From an uncultured Dorea sp. (GTDB lineage: Bacteria > Bacillota > Clostridia > Lachnospirales > Lachnospiraceae): a stretch of DNA of 37,396 bases. Where the stretch lies: assembly GCA_910584575.1 (NCBI GenBank), contig CAJUBG010000036.1:1-37396 (forward strand), read 5' to 3'. The notes beneath the pieces are model-generated. The model did no database searches. It was not told the DNA's origin and saw only the letters and a program-made list of their open reading frames with translations. A program made the translations under genes and the position numbers. Shown here in pieces: positions 9,165-17,842 of this stretch (its first letter is position 1; every line of letters starts with the position of its first letter).

Positions 9165-9184
9165 GTATCCTGTATACAGTGTAC
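9165..9184. promoter_or_regulatory. GntR-type operator candidate overlapping transcription start of ispE-gntR
   Basis: CTGTATACAG at 9170-9179 is a perfect 10-bp palindrome, with GTA and TAC outer arms (9165-9167 and 9182-9184). GntR/FCD regulators commonly bind TNGTNNNACNA-like sites such as TTGTATACAA. It lies just downstream of the -10 box, where a bound repressor would block initiation. Binding by the adjacent GntR protein is inferred. Confidence 0.5.
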
Positions 9185-10744
9185 TTATAGTATACTCATA
9201 TTTTCCTTAAAAATCAATATCCTGTCTCCTGCTTTTATTTCTTCTGAAGGCAATTCATTTACCTCCATGATTCCCTCAACCGTCGTATTATATTTTTTTG
9301 CAAGATCCCACAGAATGTCTCCGTCGCGGACAATATAACCCGTAATTCCAGGCCGTCTCTCCAACTCCTCCATATCAAAGGGCGTAAATTCTATCTCCCT
9401 GATATTACGGATGCAGATTGGCTCTTTCAGGAAGCTGTGGAATGCCAGGACTGCCTTAATCTCAATTTCATCCGTCCCAAGAAGCCCAATGGACAACTGC
9501 TCTACCGCATAGGTCAGGCCGTAGGTCATATTTTCTGCCGTCTCATTGCTTTCTAACAGGTAGGAAAACGGAACCATTCCCTGCCAGGTATCGAAAGGAA
9601 TCGCGTCGTCTGCCTTGACATACAAAAAGCTTATGTGGAGTACCCCTTCAATCTGGATACCGCCCTCTGCCGCCTCGGTGTGCTCTACCTGTATTCGTGC
9701 GCTGCTGTGGCAGATTTGCAGGATATCGTCCTTAATCTCCGGCAATGACAACTGCTCTGTAACCTTGCATTTGGAGTGATTCTGCAAAAGGAGGCGCTCC
9801 ATCTGTTCCTCCGTAATCTTGGGCGTGCAGCTCTGCTCTAAGGAATATGCGTCCGCCAGAAGCTCAAGCCGTTCCTCCTCATAGACAATCAGACGCACCT
9901 CCAGGGTTGCCTCCACCCCAATCAGGCGCATTTCTCCGTCCTCATCCATCCGCACGTCTATATTGACGTCTGTAAGCTCTGGGTAAATCTGATGGTACAT
10001 CTTATCCTGCGCCCCATAGCACTCGATACGTCCCTCATAGGGAACCGTCTGTTCAATCCAGTCCGTCTTGCCGTCCAGAGATTCGTAAAAACAGAACAGT
10101 AACAGCTCTCCCTGTATCTTCAGCTCATCCGCCTCAAGGCGGGTATCCAGCTTCCGGCTCGTCACCTCTGTCCACAGCAGCGTCCCGATGTTCTCCTTCG
10201 TGCCGCCTATGGACACCTCCTCCTTGATTCGGTAGGTATCCTTCATTGTGGCAAACACCTTGAGGAATTCTTTGCTCTCGAACCTTTTGTACAAGGACTG
10301 GCCGCACTCGATATCCGTCGTAAGCTCTGTCTCTTGTTTTCCTTCCGAGCAGACCGTAAGCTCTGCCAGTGTCTTGATGCTTAACTTCCTGGAATGGATT
10401 GCCGTGACCGTCAAATCTGCGCTTGAGGACTGGACAAACAGATTTCCTGCCGGCTCTTGCTCAAGATAAATCATTTCCTCAAAGGGGATTCTGCCCTCCA
10501 GGCAGGAAAGCCTTGTCTCACCCTCATCCGTCACATATAAGACCTTGAAATTCATTTTTCCGGATACCCTTATGTAATTCTCCACCACCTTCATATCCTC
10601 CACGGTGAGGGTGCCTTCTCCTAAGATGACCTTCTTTACGTCGCTTTTCGCGTCCGGTACGTTGTAATCATCGTCAATGTAAAACTGATCGGTGATCCGG
10701 TTTCCTGTCCTGTAAGTCTGCATCTGTCTGGTTACATATTCCAT
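9185..10744 (-). CDS. SPOCS-domain (DUF3794) plus LysM protein, SipL-like spore morphogenetic protein
   Basis: The 519-aa protein has repeated SPOCS/DUF3794 beta-rich segments: residues ~30-120 (VKKVILGEGTLTVEDMKVVENYIRVSG), ~170-280 and ~320-440. A C-terminal LysM domain follows at residues ~470-512 (YIVRDGDILWDLAKKYNTTV ... AGDRILIF). This order matches SipL of Clostridioides difficile, which links SpoIVA to the spore coat, and parallels SpoVID of Bacillus. There is no signal peptide, consistent with action in the mother-cell cytoplasm at the forespore surface. It lies 12 bases after the lipoprotein gene. The exact orthology to SipL is inferred from architecture. Confidence 0.88.
   Translation of the reverse strand: MEYVTRQMQTYRTGNRITDQFYIDDDYNVPDAKSDVKKVILGEGTLTVEDMKVVENYIRVSGKMNFKVLYVTDEGETRLSCLEGRIPFEEMIYLEQEPAGNLFVQSSSADLTVTAIHSRKLSIKTLAELTVCSEGKQETELTTDIECGQSLYKRFESKEFLKVFATMKDTYRIKEEVSIGGTKENIGTLLWTEVTSRKLDTRLEADELKIQGELLLFCFYESLDGKTDWIEQTVPYEGRIECYGAQDKMYHQIYPELTDVNIDVRMDEDGEMRLIGVEATLEVRLIVYEEERLELLADAYSLEQSCTPKITEEQMERLLLQNHSKCKVTEQLSLPEIKDDILQICHSSARIQVEHTEAAEGGIQIEGVLHISFLYVKADDAIPFDTWQGMVPFSYLLESNETAENMTYGLTYAVEQLSIGLLGTDEIEIKAVLAFHSFLKEPICIRNIREIEFTPFDMEELERRPGITGYIVRDGDILWDLAKKYNTTVEGIMEVNELPSEEIKAGDRILIFKENMSIL
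9189..9217 (-). promoter_or_regulatory. Sigma-A promoter of ispE-gntR
   Basis: Minus strand: TTGATT (-35, 9212-9217), 17-base spacer, TATACT (-10, 9189-9194). It lies inside the last codons of the SPOCS gene and about 40 bases before the ispE ATG. Spacing and sequence are close to consensus. Confidence 0.65.
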
Positions 10745-10756
10745 GCCCTTCGCCTC

Positions 10757-11164
10757 CTACTCAAATTCAATCTGCTTATCTGTATACTCCATCTTTATCA
10801 CTACATAAGGGTAGGTTTTCTTCTTCAGAATCTTCTCCTCTTTGCCCGGCCCCAAAAGACTGGTCCCAATCCGTATCTCCTGCTCTGTCTCAAAACACTG
10901 GTCTACTGTCACGCTGTATCCGCTGGTTTCCTGAACCCCATAGCCTCTGGCGGCGTAGAGATATCCTTTATCGCCATAACTGAGCTTCATCTCTCCTTCT
11001 TTTTCTTCCTCAATCCTGGCAAGAAATTCTTCCGGAACGTCTTCTCTGTCAACCACGGTAAACTCGATATTTCTTATTTTTTCTTTATCCGTCTTTCCTG
11101 CCGCACATGCCGTTAAAATTAAGATACACAGAGGCAGCGCCAAAAAGGTGCAGAATTTCTTCAT
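10757..11164 (-). CDS. Small putative lipoprotein of unknown function
   Basis: From the ATG at 11164 the product is about 135 aa. It starts MKKFCTFLALPLCILILTAC, a signal peptide ending in lipobox LTAC, so it should be lipid-anchored on the outside of the membrane. The mature part is charged, with a basic linker and mixed sheet segments (NIEFTVVDREDVPEEFLARI, YPYVVIKMEYTDKQIEFE). I do not recognise a named family. Upstream in-frame codons to 11209 lack a better ribosome site, whereas AAGAGG precedes the ATG at 11164. It is followed 12 bases later by the SPOCS gene, hinting at a shared transcript and possibly a sporulation role. Confidence 0.75.
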   Translation of the reverse strand: MKKFCTFLALPLCILILTACAAGKTDKEKIRNIEFTVVDREDVPEEFLARIEEEKEGEMKLSYGDKGYLYAARGYGVQETSGYSVTVDQCFETEQEIRIGTSLLGPGKEEKILKKKTYPYVVIKMEYTDKQIEFE

Positions 11165-11240
11165 GAGGACCTCTTGACAACATTTAATATTCTCTCTACA
11201 TCTATACACACCAAGTCTAGGAAAAATTCCAATTTTGTAG

Positions 11241-11246
11241 TATAAT
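11241..11246 (+). promoter_or_regulatory. Possible -10 box for malQ
   Basis: TATAAT lies 43 bases before the malQ ATG in the divergent region between the lipoprotein gene and malQ. No good -35 hexamer is seen at the right distance, so this is tentative. Confidence 0.35.
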
Positions 11247-11288
11247 TGGATTTATTAGTGATTATGAAAATGAATGAAGGAGATTTTT

Positions 11289-13025
11289 ATGAAAAATACT
11301 GAACGACTTTCTGGGATTCTGCTGCATCCTACCTCCCTTCCGTCCCCTTACGGGATTGGCGATTTAGGTGAGACAGCCTACGGATTTGTAGATTTTCTGG
11401 AGAAGGCAGGACAGCATCTATGGCAGATCCTTCCCCTGACACACACAGGATACGGAGATTCTCCGTATCAGAGCTTTTCCGCCTATGCAGGACAGCCGCT
11501 TCTGATTAGCCCCGCGCACCTTTTAAAACTTGGGCTGGTAACCTCTGCCGATTTAGCGGATGTTCCGCCCTGCAAGCCGGATGCCGTGGATTACGGCTCT
11601 ATTATCCCATGGAAACAGGCGGTGTATGAGAAGGCTTATACACATTTCATGGACGCAAGCCCTCAGAGGCTTCCTCTCTATATGGAATACTTAGATTTTA
11701 TACAGGAGGAGAAGGACTGGCTTGATGATTATGCCCTGTTTATGGCATGCAAATCGGCAAACGACGGGGTAAGCTGGCTTGAATGGGAGGACAAATACCG
11801 GATGCCTTCCCCTGAATTTAAGGAAAAGCTGCGCAATACGCTAAAGGAACAGATCGGTTTCTATCAGTTCCTTCAGTTTATCTTCTATAAAGAATGGCTT
11901 GCGCTGAAAACTTATGCAAATGACCATGGGGTACGGATTATAGGTGATATTCCTATCTTTGTCTCCATGGACAGCGCAGATGTGTGGGCTAACCAGCATT
12001 TGTTCCAGTTGGATACCAAGGGCTTCCCTTTGAAGGTTGCCGGCGTACCGCCGGATTATTTCTCCGCTACCGGACAGTTGTGGGGGAATCCTCTGTATGC
12101 CTGGGATGCCCACGAGGAGGACGGCTTCTCATGGTGGATTTCCCGTATCCGTCACCAGCTTCGTTCTCTGGATATCCTGCGCATCGACCATTTCCGCGGA
12201 TTCGAGTCCTATTGGGCCGTTCCTTATGGGGAAAAGACTGCCATCAACGGGAAATGGGTTCCTGCACCCGGCTATGAATTGTTCCGCGCAATCCAGGAGT
12301 CGCTAGGCGACGAGCTTCCGATTATTGCGGAGGACTTGGGGATCATCACGCCAGAGGTGGATGCTCTGCGAAGCAAGTTCCATTTCCCTGGCATGAAGGT
12401 GCTTCAGTTTGCTTTCGATAACCTTGGGGAGAATGATTACCTTCCTTACCGTTTTACTACTCCCGACTGTGTCTGCTATACAGGCACCCATGACAACGAC
12501 ACGACCCTTGGCTGGTATCGTAATCTGAACCAGGACTGCCAGCGCAGGATTCGGAAATATACACGCTGTACGGACGATGAGACGCGAATCAGCCGCGAAC
12601 TGATTGCCGCTGCTCTGGGGAGCATTGCGAGGTATGTCATCTTTCCGCTTCAAGATGTACTGGGCTATGGTTCTTCGGCAAGGATGAATACGCCTGGAAC
12701 TGCTTCAGGCAATTGGAGTTGGCGTTTTACAGAAGGGGCGCTTCGGGACGAACTGGCGGACTCATTGCGGGAGGATACTGTATTATATGGAAGGTATCAT
12801 ATGCCAGAGCCGCAGGCAGACGATGAAGCTTTGCCGGAGGATAACCTGGAAACAAATGAACTTACATCGGAGGATATGTGCGGGGATAAGGCCGGAACTT
12901 TGCCTGACACTCATTGCGGGAATATGCCTGAACCTTTGGAGGAGAGCGATTTGGGTGCGGATACTGTACCAACTGGCATCCCGACAAAAAATACCGGCGT
13001 CCGGATTGGGGGAGGCGACGAATGA
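11289..13025 (+). CDS. malQ: 4-alpha-glucanotransferase with acidic C-terminal extension
   Basis: This is a GH77 4-alpha-glucanotransferase (amylomaltase), which disproportionates maltodextrins in the cytoplasm. Signature sequences are LHPTSLPSPYGIGDLG at the N-terminus, GDIPIFV, the nucleophile region LRIDHFRGFESYW, IIAEDLGIITPEV with the acid/base glutamate, and YTGTHDNDTTLGWY. The catalytic protein ends near residue 500 (LREDTVLYGRY). About 75 residues follow that are rich in D, E, P, G and T, probably disordered and unusual for the family. The ATG at 11289 is preferred over 11274 because AAGGAG would lie inside the longer version. The stop overlaps the plsC start (ATGA). Confidence 0.95.
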   Translation: MKNTERLSGILLHPTSLPSPYGIGDLGETAYGFVDFLEKAGQHLWQILPLTHTGYGDSPYQSFSAYAGQPLLISPAHLLKLGLVTSADLADVPPCKPDAVDYGSIIPWKQAVYEKAYTHFMDASPQRLPLYMEYLDFIQEEKDWLDDYALFMACKSANDGVSWLEWEDKYRMPSPEFKEKLRNTLKEQIGFYQFLQFIFYKEWLALKTYANDHGVRIIGDIPIFVSMDSADVWANQHLFQLDTKGFPLKVAGVPPDYFSATGQLWGNPLYAWDAHEEDGFSWWISRIRHQLRSLDILRIDHFRGFESYWAVPYGEKTAINGKWVPAPGYELFRAIQESLGDELPIIAEDLGIITPEVDALRSKFHFPGMKVLQFAFDNLGENDYLPYRFTTPDCVCYTGTHDNDTTLGWYRNLNQDCQRRIRKYTRCTDDETRISRELIAAALGSIARYVIFPLQDVLGYGSSARMNTPGTASGNWSWRFTEGALRDELADSLREDTVLYGRYHMPEPQADDEALPEDNLETNELTSEDMCGDKAGTLPDTHCGNMPEPLEESDLGADTVPTGIPTKNTGVRIGGGDE

Positions 13026-13768
13026 TAAGGTTTATATTTTTAGTCCTGTTCTTATTCTCCTTCCTGCTTTTTGGAATCCCCATGCTGGTCATTGAATGGG
13101 CGCTTGCCAAATGCTGTAAGCATTTTAACAAAGAGGCAAGCGACTACCGCTGTCTGAGGGTGGTTCAGTGGGCGTTTCGGGGAATTTTGTGGATTACCGG
13201 AGTGAAGGTCACTGTAATCGGTGAAGAAAATGTACCGGACGAACCTGTACTCTTTATCGCAAACCACAGAAGCTATTTTGATATCCTTCTGACCTACTCC
13301 CGATGTAAACGGCTGACCGGATATGTTGCCAAGAAGGAGATGCTGCGATACCCCGTCCTCCGTGACTGGATGAAACGGCTGTACTGTCTTTTCCTGGACA
13401 GAGATAATCCCAAGGAGGGCTTAAAAAGCATTCTCGAAGCAATCGACCATATTAAAAAGGGAATCTCCATCTGCATTTTTCCGGAAGGCACCCGCAACGA
13501 CGGCGAAGAACTCAGTATGCTTCCCTTCCACAGCGGCTCATTTAAAATTGCTGAAAAATCCGGATGTGCCATTGTTCCAATCAGTCTGAACAACACACAC
13601 ACGATGTTCGAGCAGCACATCCCGAAGATTGAAAAGACCCATGTTGTGATTGAGTACGGCAAACCTATTTACCCGCAAGAGTTGGATAAGGATACCCGCA
13701 AACGGATTGCGCCGTATTGCCAGGACATTATACAGGAAACCATCAACCGCAACCAGGCGTTGGTATAA
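13022..13768 (+). CDS. plsC: 1-acyl-sn-glycerol-3-phosphate acyltransferase (PlsC family)
   Basis: The 248-aa protein has an N-terminal membrane segment (FIFLVLFLFSFLLFGIPMLV) and the acyltransferase motifs in order. NHRSYFD at residues 81-87 supplies the H-x4-D catalytic pair, and FPEGTR at 163-168 binds the phosphate of the acceptor; a later motif is VPISLNN. It acylates lysophosphatidic acid at the membrane to make phosphatidic acid. The ATG overlaps the malQ stop by four bases, implying translational coupling despite unrelated function. A strong promoter for the next gene begins directly after its stop. Confidence 0.93.
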   Translation: MIRFIFLVLFLFSFLLFGIPMLVIEWALAKCCKHFNKEASDYRCLRVVQWAFRGILWITGVKVTVIGEENVPDEPVLFIANHRSYFDILLTYSRCKRLTGYVAKKEMLRYPVLRDWMKRLYCLFLDRDNPKEGLKSILEAIDHIKKGISICIFPEGTRNDGEELSMLPFHSGSFKIAEKSGCAIVPISLNNTHTMFEQHIPKIEKTHVVIEYGKPIYPQELDKDTRKRIAPYCQDIIQETINRNQALV

Positions 13769-13772
13769 CCAT

Positions 13773-13801
13773 TTTACATTTGTACAGACTAGTGATATAA
13801 T
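13773..13801 (+). promoter_or_regulatory. Sigma-A promoter of pncB-ddl-murF
   Basis: TTTACA (-35, 13773-13778), a 17-base spacer, and TATAAT (-10, 13796-13801) stand 29 bases before the pncB ATG. This is near consensus and starts a new transcription unit after plsC. Confidence 0.75.
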
Positions 13802-13830
13802 AGCTTGAGTAATTCAAAGGAGTTAAAAAA

Positions 13831-15285
13831 ATGAACAGACAAGATTTAACTTTGCTGACAGACCTATATGAACTGACCATGATGCAGGGATATTATGCCA
13901 AGGGCCAGCATGAGAAGGTTATTTTCGACGTATTCTTCCGGCAGAATCCTTGTAACAATGGTTACTCGGTCTGCGCAGGGCTTGAACAGGTCATCCAGTA
14001 TATTAAAAATCTTAATTTCACTTATGAGGATGTGGATTACCTGCGGGGGCTTGGCATATTCAGCGAAGATTTTCTTCAGTATTTGAGTGGTTTTCATTTT
14101 AGCGGCGATATCTATGCCATTCCTGAGGGAACGGTGGTATTCCCGAAAGAGCCTTTATTGAAGGTAATCGCCCCTATTATGGAAGCCCAATTGGTGGAGA
14201 CGGCAATCCTGAACATCATAAATCATCAGTCTCTAATCGCAACAAAGACGTCGAGGATTGTATTTGCCGCCTCAGGAGACGGAATTATGGAGTTTGGGTT
14301 ACGGCGCGCCCAGGGACCGGACGCGGGACTTTACGGCGCCCGCGCGGCAATCATCGGGGGCTGTGTAGGCACCTCCAATGTTCTGGCAGGGCGGCTCTTT
14401 GACGTTCCTGTAATGGGAACCCATGCACATAGCTGGATTATGAGTTTTTCGGATGAGTACACGGCTTTTAAGACCTATGCGGAAATGTATCCGGATAACT
14501 GCACCCTTCTGGTGGACACCTACGATACCTTAAAATCCGGCGTCCCTAACGCAATCCGTGTATTTCAGGAATTCCGTGATGCAGGAAAATCATTTAAAAA
14601 GTATGGAATCCGGCTGGACAGCGGAGATCTTGCCTATCTTTCAAAGGAGGCGAGGAAGATGCTGGATGCCGCTGGTTTTGCGGACGCGTCCATCTGTGCC
14701 TCCAACGACCTGGACGAATATCTTCTGCACGACTTAAAAATGCAGGGCGCTGCCATTGACTCCTGGGGTGTGGGAACGAACCTTATTACCTCCAAGGATA
14801 ACCCGTCCTTCGGCGGTGTATATAAACTTGCCGCAATCCAGAACGAGGAGGGCACCTTTGTCCCTAAGATAAAAATTTCAGAAAATACAGAGAAAATCAC
14901 GAATCCTGGTAACAAAACTATTTTTAGAATCTATGATAAAACAACAGGAAAGGTAAAGGCAGACCTCATCTGCTTTGCGGAGGAAGCTTTCGATACAAGT
15001 GAGGATATGCTGTTGTTCGACCCAATCGAGACATGGAAAAAGACAAAGCTTCCGGGCGGCTCATATACCATGCGTGAGATTCTTGTACCGGTGTTCAAAA
15101 ACGGCGAATGTATCTACAAGTCGCCTTCCGTGAGTGAGATTGCAGACTATTGCAGACAGGAGAAAAAAACACTGTGGGATGAGACGAAGCGTCTGTTCTA
15201 CCCCCACCAGGTCTATGTAGACCTGTCGCCAAAGCTCTATGAAGTGAAGAAAGCTCTGCTGAATCAGATGAGCATTACCGAATAA
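13831..15285 (+). CDS. pncB: Nicotinate phosphoribosyltransferase
   Basis: The 484-aa enzyme makes nicotinate mononucleotide from nicotinate and PRPP in NAD salvage. The family start LLTDLYELTMMQGYY is intact. The middle holds EFGLRRAQGPDAGLYGARAA (split over residues ~150-170), the histidine loop GTHAHSWIMSF whose histidine is phosphorylated in the family, and the barrel strand IRLDSGDLAYLS. ASNDLDEYLL and SWGVGTNLIT complete the phosphate-binding side. Length is normal. The ribosome site AAAGGAG precedes the ATG, and the ddl gene begins 15 bases after the stop. Confidence 0.96.
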   Translation: MNRQDLTLLTDLYELTMMQGYYAKGQHEKVIFDVFFRQNPCNNGYSVCAGLEQVIQYIKNLNFTYEDVDYLRGLGIFSEDFLQYLSGFHFSGDIYAIPEGTVVFPKEPLLKVIAPIMEAQLVETAILNIINHQSLIATKTSRIVFAASGDGIMEFGLRRAQGPDAGLYGARAAIIGGCVGTSNVLAGRLFDVPVMGTHAHSWIMSFSDEYTAFKTYAEMYPDNCTLLVDTYDTLKSGVPNAIRVFQEFRDAGKSFKKYGIRLDSGDLAYLSKEARKMLDAAGFADASICASNDLDEYLLHDLKMQGAAIDSWGVGTNLITSKDNPSFGGVYKLAAIQNEEGTFVPKIKISENTEKITNPGNKTIFRIYDKTTGKVKADLICFAEEAFDTSEDMLLFDPIETWKKTKLPGGSYTMREILVPVFKNGECIYKSPSVSEIADYCRQEKKTLWDETKRLFYPHQVYVDLSPKLYEVKKALLNQMSITE

Positions 15286-15300
15286 AAGGAGACATTTTCT

Positions 15301-16380
15301 ATGAAGATAATTGTATTAGCGGGCGGACTAAGCCCTGAACGTGACGTATCTCTGACCTCCGGCGCAGGAATCTGCAAGACTCTGCGTGAGAAAGGCCACC
15401 AGGCGTTTCTAATGGATGTATTCTTCGGATATCCCTGTGACGCCGACAAGCTAGAGGAGGTTTTCGACCTTCCAGGTTACGGGCTTGAGATTGCGGACGG
15501 TATTAAGACCACGGCGCCAGATCTTGAGGCCCTTCGCAAGTCCCGTCCGGATCAGTCTGACAGCCTGATTGGACCAAATGTAATTGAACTGTGCCAGATG
15601 GCGGACATTACTTTCATGGGGCTTCACGGCTCTATCGGCGAGGACGGTAAGCTTCAGGCTACTTTTGACGTTCTCGGCATCCGCTATACCGGCCCCAACG
15701 CCCTTGGCTGCTCGCTGTCCATGAATAAGCTTGTGGCAAAGCAGATCTTCAAGATGTCCGGCGTCCCGACTCCAAGAGGCACCTCTCTTACGAGAAAGAC
15801 GAAGGATACGCCGCTTTCAGAGCTTGGCTACTATCTGCCTCTTGTCATCAAGCCCTGTTCCAGCGGCTCTAGTATCGGGGTTTACATTGTCCACACAGAG
15901 GACGAATATAAGAATGCCATACATAAATCTTTTGACATTGACAAGGAGGAGGAAGTCGTAATTGAGCCTTATATCAAGGGACGCGAATTTGCCTGCGGCA
16001 TTATCGCCGGAAAAGCTCTGCCCCTGGTGGAGATTATTCCAAAGAATGATTTCTTCAATTATGAAAATAAATACCAGGACGGCGGCGCCCAGGAAATCTG
16101 TCCGCCCCAGTCTATTGACGCAAAGACTCAGCAGAAGATTCAGCGGGCAGGGGAGGCGGCTTTTGAAGCCCTGCGGATGGATGTGTACTCACGGGCTGAT
16201 TTTATCGTTGACGACGAGGACGGCAGCTTCTATTGTCTGGAGGTCAATGCTCTGCCCGGCATGACGCCTGCAAGCCTGCTTCCAAAAGCGGCGAAGGCGG
16301 ACGGACTGGCATACGACGTCCTGTGCGAACGGATTATCAAAGAATCCCTGGCGGCACGTTACGAAGATACAAAGGCATAA
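15301..16380 (+). CDS. ddl: D-alanine--D-alanine ligase
   Basis: The 359-aa ATP-grasp enzyme joins two D-alanines for peptidoglycan precursors. Seen are the N-terminal substrate domain (VLAGGLSPERDVSLTSG), FMGLHGSIGEDGKLQ, the ATP-binding segment LPLVIKPCSSGSSIGVYIV, and the metal/catalytic C-terminal motif FYCLEVNALPGMTPASLLP. The ATG has AAAGGAG upstream and murF starts 15 bases after the stop, so these consecutive steps of cell-wall synthesis are co-transcribed. The LPGMT segment in place of the commoner NTxPGMT is within normal variation. Confidence 0.95.
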   Translation: MKIIVLAGGLSPERDVSLTSGAGICKTLREKGHQAFLMDVFFGYPCDADKLEEVFDLPGYGLEIADGIKTTAPDLEALRKSRPDQSDSLIGPNVIELCQMADITFMGLHGSIGEDGKLQATFDVLGIRYTGPNALGCSLSMNKLVAKQIFKMSGVPTPRGTSLTRKTKDTPLSELGYYLPLVIKPCSSGSSIGVYIVHTEDEYKNAIHKSFDIDKEEEVVIEPYIKGREFACGIIAGKALPLVEIIPKNDFFNYENKYQDGGAQEICPPQSIDAKTQQKIQRAGEAAFEALRMDVYSRADFIVDDEDGSFYCLEVNALPGMTPASLLPKAAKADGLAYDVLCERIIKESLAARYEDTKA

Positions 16381-16395
16381 GGAGGCGTTTATCAC

Positions 16396-17769
16396 ATGAA
16401 AAACCTTACGCTTGAAAATATTACAAAAGCCTGTCAGGGGACTTATCACGGGGATAAAAGCCTCTGTAACAGGGAAGTTGAAGGAGTGGTGATTGACAGC
16501 CGGAAGGTAAAGCCTGGCTATCTGTTCGTCGCCATCGACGGAGTGAAGGTCAATGCCCATAAATTTATCCCCGATACTGTCAAAGCCGGCGCCCTGTGCG
16601 TGGTTTCCCATGAAGACCTGGGAGAGACAGACTTTCCTTACATCCTTGTGGAATCCACAGGACAGGCGTTATTGGACATCGCAAAGCTGTACCGTGATTC
16701 ATTTGACATCAAGGTTGTGGGTATTACCGGAAGTGCGGGAAAGACCAGCACCAAGGAGATGATTGCCTCTGTTGCCGCACAGAAATACTGTGTTCATAAG
16801 ACATTGGGGAATTTCAACAATGAATGGGGGCTTCCCATCACCATTTTCGGCCTTGAAGAAAAACATCAGGTCGCGATTCTTGAAATGGGTGTCAACCACT
16901 TTGGCGAGATGCGCCGCCTGTCTTCTGTTGCAAGTCCGGATATCTGCGTGATTACCAATATCGGTGTTGCTCATTTAGAGTTTTTTAAGACGAGGGAGGG
17001 CATTTTCCGCGAAAAGACACAGATGATTCAGGATATGAAGAACGGGGGAACCATTATTCTGAACGGGGATGATGATCTTCTGTCACAGACTGCCCCCATC
17101 AAGGGTGTAAGCCCCATCTTTTTTGGCATGGGGGATGAGAATTCCTTCTATGCTGACCACATTAAGCCTCTTGGCCTTAAGGGAACTGCATGTACAATCT
17201 ATCTTCCGGATGAGGTTTCTTTTGACTGTGTCGTTCCTCTGCCCGGAATCCACATGGTTTCCAACGCGCTTGCAGGGGCGGCAGTAGGTTATACCCTTGG
17301 CCTTACGCCGGAGGAAATTAAATCGGGAATCGAAGGGCTTCCTTCTATTCCAGGACGGAACAATATTATTAAGACGGAACGTCTGATTATTCTGGACGAC
17401 TGTTATAATGCGAATCCAGTATCTATGAAGGCTTCCATCGATGTACTGGATATGGCGATTGGACGTAAGGTTGCCATTCTCGGTGATATGGGAGAACTGG
17501 GGGATAATACTGGTGTATTGCACAGGGAGGTCGGCGTATATGCGGCTGAGAAAGGGATTGACCTTGTATGCGGGATTGGGCCGATTTCCAAAGAATTGGT
17601 GGACGGCGCGTCAAAAGGAGAATATGCTGCGGAAGGGCTCTGGTTTGAGACAAAGGCGGAATTTCTGGACGCTATGGGCGGGCTTTTGAAAGAGGGCGAT
17701 AACGTCCTTGTTAAAGCATCACATGGGATGCAGTTTACTGAGATTGTAGAAGCCCTTCAGACAATATAG
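16396..17769 (+). CDS. murF: UDP-N-acetylmuramoyl-tripeptide--D-alanyl-D-alanine ligase
   Basis: The 457-aa Mur ligase adds the D-Ala-D-Ala made by Ddl to the UDP-MurNAc tripeptide. The N-terminal domain has VVIDSRKVKPGYLFVAIDG. The P-loop GITGSAGKTSTKE is at residues 109-121. EMGVNHFGEM and the domain-3 sequence LDDCYNANPVSMKASIDVL follow, with DMGELG near residue 365. Length is typical. AAGGAGG precedes the ATG. It is the last gene of the pncB-ddl-murF unit and is followed by a strong hairpin terminator. Confidence 0.97.
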   Translation: MKNLTLENITKACQGTYHGDKSLCNREVEGVVIDSRKVKPGYLFVAIDGVKVNAHKFIPDTVKAGALCVVSHEDLGETDFPYILVESTGQALLDIAKLYRDSFDIKVVGITGSAGKTSTKEMIASVAAQKYCVHKTLGNFNNEWGLPITIFGLEEKHQVAILEMGVNHFGEMRRLSSVASPDICVITNIGVAHLEFFKTREGIFREKTQMIQDMKNGGTIILNGDDDLLSQTAPIKGVSPIFFGMGDENSFYADHIKPLGLKGTACTIYLPDEVSFDCVVPLPGIHMVSNALAGAAVGYTLGLTPEEIKSGIEGLPSIPGRNNIIKTERLIILDDCYNANPVSMKASIDVLDMAIGRKVAILGDMGELGDNTGVLHREVGVYAAEKGIDLVCGIGPISKELVDGASKGEYAAEGLWFETKAEFLDAMGGLLKEGDNVLVKASHGMQFTEIVEALQTI

Positions 17770-17785
17770 AGATGATAAGAATAGG

Positions 17786-17838
17786 TCTGGCAAGGGGACA
17801 CCGTTAGAGGGAGTGTCTACCTTGCCAGAATTTTGTTT
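17786..17838. terminator. Terminator after murF
   Basis: TCTGGCAAGG (17786-17795) pairs perfectly with CCTTGCCAGA (17820-17829), with an inner GGACAC/GTGTC stem, followed by ATTTTGTTTT. It lies between convergent murF and the nuclease gene. The T-rich tail serves the plus strand; the stem may also stop minus-strand transcription. Confidence 0.85.
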
Positions 17839-17842
17839 TGAT

